Source: Alphaproteobacteria bacterium MarineAlpha5_Bin5
GTDB lineage: Bacteria > Pseudomonadota > Alphaproteobacteria > HIMB59 > GCA-002718135
NCBI GenBank assembly: GCA_002938205.1
Contig: PTKZ01000013.1
Location: 1 to 47,105 of the forward strand
Length of the DNA stretch: 47,105 nucleotides
Direction: 5' to 3'
The position numbers and the translations under genes were made by a program. The notes beneath the pieces were generated by a model. The model made no database searches. It saw only the letters and a program-made list of their open reading frames with translations, and was not told the origin of the DNA. Below are positions 1-8,739 of the stretch, piece by piece. The stretch's first letter is position 1, and every line of letters starts with the position of its first letter.

Positions 1-840
1 ACGTCTCCTCATAGCTTTACTTTAAAACCTTCTCATGCAAAACTTCTTGAAGAGGCTGATATTATATTTTGGGTTGGCGAAGGTATGGAAACATTCATGG
101 AAAGACCTCTTGAGTCTATAGTTAAAAATGCTGAAGTGCTTGAGTTCATGGAGATTGAAAGCATTAATAAATTAAAATTCAGAGAAGAATCAATTTTTGA
201 AGATCATGATGATCACGGTCACGACGACCATGAAGACCACGACGATCACGATGAAGACCATGACGATCATGATGATCACGATGACCATGACGATCATGAT
301 GATCACGAAGGACACGATGAACACGGTCACGCGCACGGAGAATTTGATGCTCACATATGGTTAGATCCAATGAATGCTAAAGAAATGGTTCTTGAAATTG
401 CTCATGAACTATCACACTTAGATCCAGCTAATGAAGATAAGTATAATGTTAATGCAAAAGCTACAAATTTAGCTCTTGATGAAATGATTGACGACATTAG
501 TCAAAACATTAATAAAGATGCAAAGTTCGTAGTGTTTCATGATGCTTATCAATATTTTGAAGAAAGGTTTGGTGTAAGAGCTGCAGGTGCACTAACATTG
601 AATACTGATGTTTTGCCTGGAGCTAAACAAATTGATGAAATTCAAGATGTGATAAAAGATAGAGGAATTAATTGTATTTTTTCTGAACCTCAATTTAATC
701 CAAAGATTATTTCAACAATAGCACAAGATACTAATATTAAAACTGGTGTTTTTGATCCTCTTGGAGCAAATATAGATTCAGATAAATCACTTTACTTTAA
801 GTTGATAAATAACTTAAGCGAAGAACTTAAAGATTGTTAG
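1..840 (+). CDS. znuA: Zinc ABC transporter substrate-binding protein ZnuA (5' truncated)
   Basis: The reading frame is already open at base 1 (TSPHSFTLKPSHAKLLEEAD...), so the signal peptide and first zinc ligand lie outside the window. This is the periplasmic zinc-binding component that delivers Zn(II) to a ZnuBC-type importer. SPHSFTLKPSHAKLLEEAD and WVGEGMETF are typical of the ZnuA/TroA family, as are the later HIWLDPMNA and FHDAYQYFE segments. Between them, at about bases 199-340, lies a loop almost wholly of His, Asp and a few Glu/Gly. Such His-rich loops are characteristic of zinc-specific ZnuA and are thought to chaperone or sense zinc. The stop is TAG at 838-840. No permease or ATPase gene follows. 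Confidence 0.93.
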   Translation, partial: TSPHSFTLKPSHAKLLEEADIIFWVGEGMETFMERPLESIVKNAEVLEFMEIESINKLKFREESIFEDHDDHGHDDHEDHDDHDEDHDDHDDHDDHDDHDDHEGHDEHGHAHGEFDAHIWLDPMNAKEMVLEIAHELSHLDPANEDKYNVNAKATNLALDEMIDDISQNINKDAKFVVFHDAYQYFEERFGVRAAGALTLNTDVLPGAKQIDEIQDVIKDRGINCIFSEPQFNPKIISTIAQDTNIKTGVFDPLGANIDSDKSLYFKLINNLSEELKDC

Positions 841-844
841 TATA

Positions 845-865
845 TTAATACCCAGACGGTATTAA
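845..865. other. Inverted repeat after znuA
   Basis: TTAATACC and GGTATTAA form a perfect 8-base inverted repeat around a 5-base spacer (CAGAC), starting five bases after the znuA stop. It could be a weak terminator or a protein-binding site. No T-tract follows, so the terminator reading is weak. It lies in the 268-base gap 841-1108. Confidence 0.4.
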
Positions 866-904
866 AATTTAACTAAACTTAAGTGTTGAGGGTCTTGTAC
901 TTAG

Positions 905-926
905 AGGAGCTTTGTAAAAGGCTCTT
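905..926 (+). other. Stem-loop of unknown role in the znuA-murJ gap
   Basis: Bases 905-913 can pair with 918-926 (nine pairs, two of them G-U) around a four-base loop. It is one of the few GC-containing hairpins in intergenic sequence here. No clear T-run follows. The rest of the gap 841-1108 holds a 13-codon reading frame with a strong GAGGAG and otherwise nothing recognisable; no tRNA fold was seen. Confidence 0.35.
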
Positions 927-1093
927 TGTAAAATAAATACATTTCTATATTACCTAAAGTTAACTGTTATTTATCTATTTTTAGACATTTTTGTAAGTTA
1001 ATCCCTAGTTTTATTTGAGGAGAACTTTTGAAATTTATGCTGAAATTCACACATGACATTTTAAATTAAATTTATACAAATCACTCTTCAAAC

Positions 1094-1101
1094 TATAAAA
1101 T
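1094..1101 (+). promoter_or_regulatory. Probable -10 element of murJ
   Basis: TATAAAAT ends seven bases before the murJ ATG at 1109, so transcription would start at or within a base or two of the start codon. There is no Shine-Dalgarno sequence in TTGGCATT before the ATG. This suggests a leaderless or nearly leaderless mRNA. No convincing -35 was identified. Confidence 0.4.
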
Positions 1102-1108
1102 TGGCATT

Positions 1109-2656
1109 ATGCAGGGTTTATTTAGATCATTTTTTACAGTTAGCTTTTATACTCTTATAAGTCGTATTTTAGGTTTTATTCGCGATATTTTAATTGCACG
1201 TTATCTTGGATCTACCATAACATCAGATGCCTTCTTTGTTGCTTTTAGAATTCCTAATTTTTTTCGTCGTGTTTTAGCTGAGGGTGCTTATAGTGCCGCC
1301 TTAATTCCTGTTTTTTCTGGCATTGTCATTGATTCAAAAGATGATCATGAGGCAGCAGACTTTGTTGAAAATACCATGTCATTATTACTTTTTGTTACGG
1401 TTGGCTTATCAATCGTTTTCTTTTTTAGTATGTCTTATATTATCCAAATTTTAGCACCTGGATTTTCTGCAAATAAGGAAGCTTTTGATTTAGCAGTACA
1501 TTTTGGGAAAATTATATTTCCCTACCTCATTTTTATATCCCTTGTTGCTCATTTTGCTTCTATTAATAATGTACACGGTAAATTTGTAGCAGGGGCTTTT
1601 GCTCCTGCCATATTAAATATAAGTCTTATTCTCTCCCTGTTTGTGTTAACACCTTATTTTTCTACAGCCGGTCACGCTTTATCTTATGGAGTTTTGTTCG
1701 GTGGAGTGTTTCAGTTTCTTTATTTATATAAAGCTGTTTTACAATTTTATAGACCACGTATTCGTATCCCTCGATTTAATGAAAAAATTAAAAAGTTTTT
1801 TCGTTTGTTTTTTCCAGGTGTAATAGGCTCAGGTGTTATTCAATTAAATATTGTTATAGGAACAATTATTGCCTCTTTCTTACCCATTGGAGCTATAAGC
1901 CATATATATTATGCCGATCGATTAAATCAATTACCCCTTGCTATTTTTGGTATTGCGATGGGTGTTGTTCTTCTACCAAGTTTATCAAAAGCGATTAAAA
2001 AAAATAATGAAAAAGAAATTGAAATTACTCAAAATCGATCTTTAGAATTTTGTTTATTAATTTCCTTACCATCTGCAGCAGGTTTATATATTTTATCAGA
2101 CCCTATTATCCACATATTATTTGAAAGAGGAGCATTTGTAACAGAAGATACTTTTTATACAGCAAAAGTATTATCAATTTTTGCACTTGGATTACCAGCT
2201 TATATTTTAATTAAAGTTTTGATTACGTGTTTCTTTGCAAGAGAAGATACTAAAACACCTCTTTATATTTCTATTATTAGTGTGATAGTCAATGTTGTTC
2301 TCTCTCTTTTATTAATAAGTACTATGCGAGAAATGGGTATTGCTCTCGCAACTGCAATAAGCGCCTGGATTAATACATTGCTACTTTTTTTTATTTTGCG
2401 CAAGAAAAACAATCTTAGTTTAGATGATCAGCTTATAAACAATACCTTTAAAATCATACTTTCTTCGTCTGCAATGATAGTGGTTTGTTATTTTTTAGAT
2501 CGAATGTTTTTCGAGAATATCCAAGATTTGAATTTACTTTTAAAAGTTGTAAGCCTTTTACTACTCCTTATTTGTTGTAAAATTGTATATCTGGGAATGA
2601 TATTTATGTTAAAAGTTCTCACAATTCAGGATCTAAAAGGGTATATACAAAAATAA
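1109..2656 (+). CDS. murJ: Lipid II flippase MurJ
   Basis: MurJ is an inner-membrane MOP-superfamily flippase that moves lipid II from the cytoplasmic to the periplasmic face for peptidoglycan synthesis. The 515-residue product is of normal length and consists of about 14 hydrophobic segments. The N-terminus ([21 protein letters not shown]) and the [21 protein letters not shown] segment are typical of MurJ/MviN, including the arginine of the early RIPN motif. The ATG fits the family N-terminus. It is followed after one base by trpS, so the two are probably co-transcribed. Confidence 0.95.
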   Translation: MQGLFRSFFTVSFYTLISRILGFIRDILIARYLGSTITSDAFFVAFRIPNFFRRVLAEGAYSAALIPVFSGIVIDSKDDHEAADFVENTMSLLLFVTVGLSIVFFFSMSYIIQILAPGFSANKEAFDLAVHFGKIIFPYLIFISLVAHFASINNVHGKFVAGAFAPAILNISLILSLFVLTPYFSTAGHALSYGVLFGGVFQFLYLYKAVLQFYRPRIRIPRFNEKIKKFFRLFFPGVIGSGVIQLNIVIGTIIASFLPIGAISHIYYADRLNQLPLAIFGIAMGVVLLPSLSKAIKKNNEKEIEITQNRSLEFCLLISLPSAAGLYILSDPIIHILFERGAFVTEDTFYTAKVLSIFALGLPAYILIKVLITCFFAREDTKTPLYISIISVIVNVVLSLLLISTMREMGIALATAISAWINTLLLFFILRKKNNLSLDDQLINNTFKIILSSSAMIVVCYFLDRMFFENIQDLNLLLKVVSLLLLLICCKIVYLGMIFMLKVLTIQDLKGYIQK

Positions 2657-2657
2657 G

Positions 2658-3683
2658 ATGGAAAAACCTACAAATAGAATATTATCTGGTGTGCAGCCTT
2701 CGGGGGATTTGCACCTTGGTAATTATTTGGGAGCAATAAAAAACTTTGTTTCTTTACAACATAAATACGAATGTTTTTTTTGTGTAGTTGACTTACACGC
2801 TATTACAGTATGGCAAGATCCAGCAACATTAGCACAAAAAACAAGAGAAGTAACAGCAGCATTTATTGCTTCAGGCATTGATCCTAAAAAAAATACTTTA
2901 TTTGTACAATCACAAGTTCCTCAACATGCTCAATTAGCATGGATGTTTAGTTGTATTGCAAGAATGGGATGGTTAAATCGTATGACGCAGTTTAAAGATA
3001 AAGCTGGTAAAAATAGTGAAAATGTTTCAGTGGGATTATTTTCTTATCCTACTCTAATGGCAGCCGACATATTAATCTATCTTGCAACCCATGTACCTGT
3101 AGGAGAAGATCAAAAACAACATTTAGAATTAACAAGAGATATTGCACAGAAGTTTAATAATGATTTTAAACATGAGTTATTTCCCATTCCTGAACCTTTA
3201 ATATTAGGTGAAGCAAAACGTGTAATGAGTTTACGCGATGGAACTAAAAAAATGAGCAAGTCAGACCCATCTGATTATTCTCGTATTATGTTAACTGACA
3301 GTAAGGAAAATATTGTTCAAAAAATAAAAAAAGCCAAGACAGACCCCCTGCCTCTTCCTGACAGTTTAGAAGATGCTAAAGCTAGACCAGAGGCATTAAA
3401 TTTATTAACAATATTTGCAGCTTTGAATGACTCTGATACTGAAGAGGTTATTTCTAACTATGGCGGAAAAGAGTTTTCCCAATTTAAAAATGATCTAGGT
3501 GAGTTAGCTTCTTCAAAACTATCTCCTATTTCTGATGAAGTAAATAAACTAATGAGCGATAAAGTTTATCTTGATTCAATCATCGTGTCAGGTAAAGAAA
3601 AGGCTATTTCTGTTGCTAAACCTGTTTTAGATAAGGTCTTTGAAATTCTAGGCTTTTTACACAATAATATCCCAAAAAATTAA
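2658..3683 (+). CDS. trpS: Tryptophanyl-tRNA synthetase
   Basis: This class I aminoacyl-tRNA synthetase charges tRNA-Trp. The 341-residue product has the usual bacterial length. It shows the HIGH-type nucleotide-binding sequence in [13 protein letters not shown] near residue 15 and the KMSKS loop in [10 protein letters not shown] near residue 200. [13 protein letters not shown] and [15 protein letters not shown] are also family signatures. The ATG begins one base after the murJ TAA, and murJ-trpS is a common alphaproteobacterial pairing. Confidence 0.97.
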   Translation: MEKPTNRILSGVQPSGDLHLGNYLGAIKNFVSLQHKYECFFCVVDLHAITVWQDPATLAQKTREVTAAFIASGIDPKKNTLFVQSQVPQHAQLAWMFSCIARMGWLNRMTQFKDKAGKNSENVSVGLFSYPTLMAADILIYLATHVPVGEDQKQHLELTRDIAQKFNNDFKHELFPIPEPLILGEAKRVMSLRDGTKKMSKSDPSDYSRIMLTDSKENIVQKIKKAKTDPLPLPDSLEDAKARPEALNLLTIFAALNDSDTEEVISNYGGKEFSQFKNDLGELASSKLSPISDEVNKLMSDKVYLDSIIVSGKEKAISVAKPVLDKVFEILGFLHNNIPKN

Positions 3684-3702
3684 AATTTTTTTAATTTTTT
3701 TT
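3674..3702 (+). terminator. AT-only terminator-like hairpin after trpS
   Basis: A12-type and T12-type arms (3674-3685 and 3689-3700) form a perfect 12-base inverted repeat of A and T only, with a three-base loop and two more T residues. The trpS stop codon lies inside the left arm. In so AT-rich a genome this may be chance, but the position, A-tract and T-tract suit an intrinsic terminator separating trpS from nfuA. Confidence 0.45.
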
Positions 3703-3727
3703 CATACGAAAGACATATTAATCACTA

Positions 3728-3733
3728 TATAAT
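3728..3733 (+). promoter_or_regulatory. Consensus -10 box immediately upstream of nfuA
   Basis: A perfect TATAAT ends seven bases before the nfuA ATG (3741), so the predicted transcription start coincides with the start codon. No Shine-Dalgarno is present in ACTAACT. No clear -35 was found. The arrangement points to a leaderless nfuA transcript. Confidence 0.5.
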
Positions 3734-3740
3734 ACTAACT

Positions 3741-4307
3741 ATGTTTATACAGACTGAGCAAACGCCAAATCCACAAACTCTTAAATTTTTACCTGGGAAA
3801 GTGGTAATGGAGGAAGGCACAGCTTTTTTTCAAAATATTGATGAAGCTTCAATATCTCCATTAGCAACACGTCTATTTTCAGTAGAAGGTGTTTCAGGAG
3901 TTTTTTTAGGTAGTGATTTTATCACAATTACAAAAGCAGAAACTATAAATTGGGAAATAATGAAACCTTTAGTTCTAGGCTCAATAATGGATCATTTTAA
4001 TTCTGGTGAAGAGACATATTTATCTAAAAAAACAGAAGATACAAAAAAGTCATTAAAAGAAAATTCAAATGATTCTGAAATTGTAAAACAAATAAAAGAA
4101 CTTTTAGACACTAGAGTAAGACCAGCAGTTGCAATGGATGGTGGTGATATTATTTATGATAGTTTTAAAGATGGGATAGTATACCTTCATATGCAAGGAG
4201 CTTGCTCTGGATGTCCTAGTTCAACAGCAACATTAAAAATGGGAATAGAAAATATGCTCAAGCACTATATTCCAGAAGTGCAAGAAGTTAGACCGACTGA
4301 TGCATAG
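3741..4307 (+). CDS. nfuA: NfuA/NifU-like iron-sulfur carrier protein
   Basis: A two-domain Fe-S carrier of 188 residues. The N-terminal Nfu_N domain (about residues 1-87) opens MFIQTEQTPNPQTLKFLPG, and the C-terminal NifU-like domain (about 110-185) carries the CxxC motif in GACSGCPSSTATLKMGIE, which binds a [4Fe-4S] cluster at the dimer interface. It hands clusters to apo-proteins; MiaB, encoded 3 kb downstream, is a plausible client. Its last eight bases overlap the start of the Bax-like gene. Confidence 0.93.
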   Translation: MFIQTEQTPNPQTLKFLPGKVVMEEGTAFFQNIDEASISPLATRLFSVEGVSGVFLGSDFITITKAETINWEIMKPLVLGSIMDHFNSGEETYLSKKTEDTKKSLKENSNDSEIVKQIKELLDTRVRPAVAMDGGDIIYDSFKDGIVYLHMQGACSGCPSSTATLKMGIENMLKHYIPEVQEVRPTDA

Positions 4308-5301
4308 AATATTTTTAATTCCACTTATAATTGTATTAATTAGTTCGATTAATTCTATTGCATTTGAAGAAACTAAAAATGAGACTAAATTTATTTATAA
4401 GCTTAATACTAATTTAGATGATTTAGTTTTAAATTATTGTAGTACTTATGACTCTTATACTATTAATAGATTATATTCTGAAAAAAAAATTCAAACATTT
4501 AATTCAAAACAAAATAATAAATTAAATAATGTATTCGTAAAAATTAAAAATAAACCACTTAATCCAAAAATCTTAATTGATATTGAAAATGAAATAAAAT
4601 TAACTTTAATAAATAGAGAAAAAAACAACTTAGAAAAAAAAGATTTATTAAGTAGTTCAAAGAAAGAGTTTGTTAATATTATATTACCAATCATATCTTA
4701 TGAAAATCAGAAAATTTTATTAGAGAGAGAAAAATTAAAAATAATTAGACAAGTTTTAATTAATAAGCAAACTTTAGATAAAAATAATTTAAAATTTTTA
4801 AAAAATATTGCTAAACATTATAATGTAGAGAGTATAAAAAAACATAAACTTGATTTAGTTGATGAACTCTTGGACTTAGTAGATATTATTCCAAACTCAA
4901 TTGTTCTGGCCCAAGCAGCAAATGAAAGTGGTTGGGGAACTTCAAGATTTGCAAAGGAATATAACGCCCTATTTGGAGAATATACTTATGATTATTCAAG
5001 AGGTGTTATTCCTCTAAGAAGAGAAAATGGTGCGAAACACTTAGTTAAATCTTTTAGCTCAGTAGACAAAAGTGTTCAATCCTATTTTAATAATATAAAT
5101 ACGCATTATGCATATAAGGAATTCAGAGAAGTAAGAAAAATTATGAGAAATTTAAATAATTTTTCAAAAGTTTTCTTATTAGTCGAAAGATTAAATACTT
5201 ATGCATTAGACAAAAAGTATATTGAAACTATTAAATCAATAATAAAATCTAATAATTTACAGCATTTTGATGAAATAAATTATAGCCTTATTAGCTCATA
5301 A
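4300..5301 (+). CDS. Bax-like secreted glucosaminidase-domain protein
   Basis: The protein has a hydrophobic N-terminus (about residues 4-22), probably a signal peptide or anchor, then a Lys/Asn-rich region. A FlgJ/Bax-type N-acetylglucosaminidase domain occupies about residues 185-320. Its landmarks are IVLAQAANESGWGTSRFAKE, with the presumed catalytic Glu in the ANES motif, followed by NALFGEYTY, SVQSYFNNINTHYAY and ALDKKYIETIKSII, as in E. coli Bax. It probably cleaves or binds peptidoglycan in the periplasm. It overlaps nfuA by eight bases and runs convergently into the deacetylase gene with a six-base overlap. Confidence 0.82.
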   Translation: MHRIFLIPLIIVLISSINSIAFEETKNETKFIYKLNTNLDDLVLNYCSTYDSYTINRLYSEKKIQTFNSKQNNKLNNVFVKIKNKPLNPKILIDIENEIKLTLINREKNNLEKKDLLSSSKKEFVNIILPIISYENQKILLEREKLKIIRQVLINKQTLDKNNLKFLKNIAKHYNVESIKKHKLDLVDELLDLVDIIPNSIVLAQAANESGWGTSRFAKEYNALFGEYTYDYSRGVIPLRRENGAKHLVKSFSSVDKSVQSYFNNINTHYAYKEFREVRKIMRNLNNFSKVFLLVERLNTYALDKKYIETIKSIIKSNNLQHFDEINYSLISS

Positions 5302-6327
5302 ATAAAATTGGTGACCAAACCAGCGCCAATAACCATCATTACCTTTGGTCGTACAATTTATTCTTGATCTTCCCTTTTCTAATTTTCTATTTAATCTAAT
5401 TTCTATCCTTTCATTAAATTTAAATATTTTTTTTTCTACTTGCCCTTTGCTATCAAAAATAAAGCAATCTAATGATTTGCTTAGTTTTTCATCTAATAAT
5501 GAAAAACCAATATAAGGTGGATTTTCTTCAGGCGTTGGATTAACAGGTATAAAATCATAAATACCCAAACCTTTTGATTGTGCAGCAAACTTAACTCTAG
5601 CTAATTCACCATATTTTTCATTAAGAGAAAATCTAGGCAAATAATACAAATTTGAAGTTTCATTAATTACGCCCGAATGTTGTCCAAAAGCTACCTTGAA
5701 TTTATAATCTTTGATCAAATCTATAATTTTAGAATTCGTTTCACCATACGGATATGCAAATAAAGTAGGAATCTCACCTAATTCACGTAAAAAAACTTTA
5801 TTAGAAGTTTCAATTTCTTTTTTAATTTCTTCAATATTTAAATCAGGCATATGATGATGATTGTGAGAATGAGCGCCAATTGAAACACCTTCATTTTTTA
5901 AAAGTCTAATTTGATTCCAATTTAAGTAGTTTTTATTATTGATAGCTATAGTTGAAGTATTAACAAATAAAGTAACTGGTATATTATTTTCTTTGAATTT
6001 TGGCCAAGCAGTAGTAAAGAATGATTTATCAGCATCATCTATACTTATACCAACTGTATTAGCAGGGAGGATTCCATTATTAATAATTGTGTCAACAATG
6101 TACTCAAGTGATTGCAAAGAATACTTATCTTTGGTAAGCTCCAATATATGTGAATCTAACTGATCAATTGTAACATTTGTAGAAGGATATTTTGAGATAC
6201 CAAATTTGTGATACATGAATACAACAGCAGAATTTTTGATATTCATCGCTTTTAAAGTTGATATGTTTAAAAATATAAAAAAAATAAGAAATATTTTTAT
6301 TATAATAACTTTGTTAATTATAGTCAT
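5296..6327 (-). CDS. Secreted polysaccharide deacetylase family protein
   Basis: The 343-residue protein starts with a signal peptide or anchor (hydrophobic from about residue 7 to 26). The NodB-type deacetylase fold shows FMYHKFG, the Asp motif GISIDDADKSFF, the metal-binding His motif in GAHSHNHHHM, and FAYPYGE. A beta-rich C-terminal extension ends GYWRWFGHQFYL. It likely removes acyl groups from an envelope or extracellular glycan; the substrate is unknown. AGAAGG lies five bases before the ATG. Its start codon abuts that of tsaB with no base between, so its ribosome-binding site lies inside tsaB. Confidence 0.85.
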   Translation of the reverse strand: MTIINKVIIIKIFLIFFIFLNISTLKAMNIKNSAVVFMYHKFGISKYPSTNVTIDQLDSHILELTKDKYSLQSLEYIVDTIINNGILPANTVGISIDDADKSFFTTAWPKFKENNIPVTLFVNTSTIAINNKNYLNWNQIRLLKNEGVSIGAHSHNHHHMPDLNIEEIKKEIETSNKVFLRELGEIPTLFAYPYGETNSKIIDLIKDYKFKVAFGQHSGVINETSNLYYLPRFSLNEKYGELARVKFAAQSKGLGIYDFIPVNPTPEENPPYIGFSLLDEKLSKSLDCFIFDSKGQVEKKIFKFNERIEIRLNRKLEKGRSRINCTTKGNDGYWRWFGHQFYL

Positions 6328-6942
6328 ATGATCCTTCTACTAGATGTAATATCATCAATACCAGAATTTTCAGTTTTTGATGAGAACAAAATCATATTTT
6401 CTTCTAATATTATAAAATCTAAGGAGGAAAAACTAAGCACTAATATTATACCCGAATATTTGAAAATTAATAAATCTTTAGAATTACAAAATAAATTAAA
6501 AGGATTAATTATAACAACTGGTCCAGGATCATATACTTCACTACGTGTAGGAGTAGCATTTTTACTTGGTTTACAACAAGCCAAGCATCTAGATATTGCT
6601 GAAATTTCTTCAGAAAATTTAATTAATTTTTTAATTAATACCAATAATAAAAATAAAGCAGGAGTGTATATAAACTCGGCAAATTCTCAAAATTTTATTA
6701 GTTTTAAAAATAGAAAAAATAAAATTGAACATTTTAAAATAGATTCTAACAAAGTAAAATTACCTAAAGAAATAATTAAAATATATTACAATGAGAAACC
6801 ATTAAAAACTGCACTCAGGAACATTCATCATATAAAATTTAGTTTGAAAGATCAAATTGTAGAAAATCTTTCAAAAATAAGATTTACAAGAAATGCAATT
6901 ATTAAACCAATTTATATATCTAATAATAAAATACTAAATTGA
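6328..6942 (+). CDS. tsaB: tRNA threonylcarbamoyladenosine modification protein TsaB
   Basis: TsaB is the ASKHA-fold partner of TsaD in making t6A37 in ANN-decoding tRNAs. The N-terminus (ILLLDVISSIPEFSVFD) and the hallmark GPGSYTSLRVGVAFLLGLQ at about residues 62-80 identify it. At 204 residues it is slightly short, and its C-terminal half is poorly conserved and Lys/Asn-rich. It begins directly next to the divergent deacetylase start (CATATG at 6325-6330). Its stop overlaps the rimI TTG start as TTGA. Confidence 0.9.
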   Translation: MILLLDVISSIPEFSVFDENKIIFSSNIIKSKEEKLSTNIIPEYLKINKSLELQNKLKGLIITTGPGSYTSLRVGVAFLLGLQQAKHLDIAEISSENLINFLINTNNKNKAGVYINSANSQNFISFKNRKNKIEHFKIDSNKVKLPKEIIKIYYNEKPLKTALRNIHHIKFSLKDQIVENLSKIRFTRNAIIKPIYISNNKILN

Positions 6943-7421
6943 TAAATATTAAAAAACTAACAAAAATTAATTTAAAATCATGTTTAGATTTAATAGATAT
7001 TGAAAGAGATAACTTTTGTCATTTAATGAGAATTGGATGGTCAGAAAAACAAATTAAATTACAGTTAAATAAGGTAATTAATTATTCTTTAGGTATATTT
7101 GATAATAAATGTTTAGTTGCTTTTATCTTAGGCGATTTAATTACTATTGAAAAAGTTTCAGAATATGAGATATTAATCATCTATGTTAAAAAATCAAATC
7201 GCAATAAAGGACTAGCAACGAAATTACTTAATCACATTGAAAAAGAAAAACAACACTTAAATTTGAAAAAAATTTATCTTGAGGTTTCTGCAGATAATAA
7301 TAAAGCAATAAATTTTTATAAAAGAAATGATTTTAAGTTAATTAATATTCGACCTTGTTATTATTCTATAGATAATCAAAAATTTGATGCTTTATGCTAT
7401 ACAAAGTTTTATGACAAATAG
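6939..7421 (+). CDS. rimI: GNAT acetyltransferase, RimI-like
   Basis: A 160-residue GNAT-fold N-acetyltransferase. The acetyl-CoA-binding motif A is seen in NRNKGLATKLLNHIEKE and the following motif B in LEVSADNNKAINFYKRNDF. RimI acetylates the N-terminal Ala of ribosomal protein S18 in E. coli; the position directly after tsaB supports this assignment, though the substrate is not proven here. The start appears to be TTG at 6939, overlapping the tsaB stop, and the last eleven bases overlap miaB. Confidence 0.85.
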   Translation: MINIKKLTKINLKSCLDLIDIERDNFCHLMRIGWSEKQIKLQLNKVINYSLGIFDNKCLVAFILGDLITIEKVSEYEILIIYVKKSNRNKGLATKLLNHIEKEKQHLNLKKIYLEVSADNNKAINFYKRNDFKLINIRPCYYSIDNQKFDALCYTKFYDK

Positions 7422-8739
7422 TTCAGTAAAGAAAAAAAAAATATTTATTAAATCATATGGATGTCAAATGAATGTATATGATTCAAACAGAATAAAAGAT
7501 CTTTTTGTAAACCAAGGATATGCTTTAACTAATAAAATAGAAGAAGCTAACTTAGTAGTTTTAAATACATGTCATATAAGAGAGAAAGCTACAGAGAAAG
7601 TTTATTCAGATATTGGAAGAATTAAAAAAATAAAAAATAAAAGACATAAAAATAATTTTAAACTTGTTGTAGCTGGTTGTGTTGCACAAGCTGAAGGTAA
7701 AGAAATCAAAAATAGATCGCCTTTAGTAGATTATGTTGTGGGACCACAGTCATATCACAAATTACCTGAAATGATTGATAATGATTATAGTAACATAAAT
7801 ATTAATGATGAATTCTTGCAAAATGAAAAATTCAAAAATCTTTTATTTAATTCTACAAATAAAGTTTCAGAATTTGTTTCAATACAAGAAGGTTGCAATA
7901 AATTTTGTTCTTTTTGTGTTGTGCCTTATACCCGTGGTTCAGAATTCTCTCGTCCAGTCGAAGAAGTTTTAAAAGAAATTCAAAATTATACAGCTAATAA
8001 TATAAAAGAAATTATTTTATTAGGTCAAAACGTTAATGCTTATCATGGAAAAGGCAAAGATGGGAAATCTAAAGATTTAGCCTATTTAATAAATAAAATT
8101 AGTGAACTTGATAAATTAAAAAGAATTAGATACATGACATCTCACCCAATCGACATGTCGAAGTCTTTAATTGATTCCCATGGTACTAATTCTAAATTAA
8201 TGCCTTTTTTGCATTTACCAATTCAATCAGGATCAGATAATATTTTGAAAGCAATGAACAGAAAGCATTCTGTAAAAGATTATATAGAAGTAATAGAAAA
8301 AATAAAATCAGTCAGGCCTGATATTGCACTTTCATCTGATTTTATCGTAGGTTTCCCAGGAGAAACAGATAAAGATTTCGAAGATACAATGAGATTTGTT
8401 GAAAAAGTTAAGTTTGTTATAGCTTATTCATTCAAGTATAGTGCACGTCCAGGAACACCTGCACAAAAAAAAGATAATGTTGATATTAAGATCAAAAAAG
8501 CCAGGCTCAAAGCACTACAATCTTTGTTAAAACTACAGCAAGTTAATTATAATAAAGCATTCATAAATCACAATTTAGAAATACTTTTTGAAAAAGAAGG
8601 AAGGTATAAAAATCAATATGTAGGAAGAACTATATATAATCAAAGTGCTTTTGTTTCTCATTCTAAGAATTTAATTAACAAAATAAGGAAAGTTAAAGTA
8701 TTAAGATCAACAGATTTTGCTTTAGAGTGTCAATTATGA
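7411..8739 (+). CDS. miaB: tRNA-2-methylthio-N6-isopentenyladenosine synthase MiaB
   Basis: A radical-SAM methylthiotransferase acting on i6A37 of tRNA. The UPF0004 N-terminal domain has three cluster cysteines, in YGCQMNVYDS, NTCHIREKA and AGCVAQAEG. The radical-SAM CxxxCxxC is in GCNKFCSFCVVPYTRG, and a C-terminal TRAM-type region follows. I chose ATG 7411 (442 residues), which places the family N-terminus KKIFIKSYGCQMN close to the start; a GTG-like extension further upstream lies deep inside rimI and adds no conserved sequence. It overlaps rimI by eleven bases and phoH by four (ATGA). Confidence 0.95.
   Translation: MTNSSVKKKKIFIKSYGCQMNVYDSNRIKDLFVNQGYALTNKIEEANLVVLNTCHIREKATEKVYSDIGRIKKIKNKRHKNNFKLVVAGCVAQAEGKEIKNRSPLVDYVVGPQSYHKLPEMIDNDYSNININDEFLQNEKFKNLLFNSTNKVSEFVSIQEGCNKFCSFCVVPYTRGSEFSRPVEEVLKEIQNYTANNIKEIILLGQNVNAYHGKGKDGKSKDLAYLINKISELDKLKRIRYMTSHPIDMSKSLIDSHGTNSKLMPFLHLPIQSGSDNILKAMNRKHSVKDYIEVIEKIKSVRPDIALSSDFIVGFPGETDKDFEDTMRFVEKVKFVIAYSFKYSARPGTPAQKKDNVDIKIKKARLKALQSLLKLQQVNYNKAFINHNLEILFEKEGRYKNQYVGRTIYNQSAFVSHSKNLINKIRKVKVLRSTDFALECQL

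Noticed and set aside
179-370. 63-residue His/Arg/Asp-rich frame on the minus strand
   Set aside because: It is the mirror of the His/Asp repeat in ZnuA; low-complexity sequence kept open by the repeat, with no gene-like features.
841-1108. tRNA or riboswitch in the longest plus-strand gap
   Set aside because: No cloverleaf, T-loop GTTCGA motif or known riboswitch core was found; only short inverted repeats.
6324-6644. 106-residue minus-strand frame opposite tsaB
   Set aside because: Antisense of tsaB with no recognisable motif; tsaB carries GPGSYTSLRVG.
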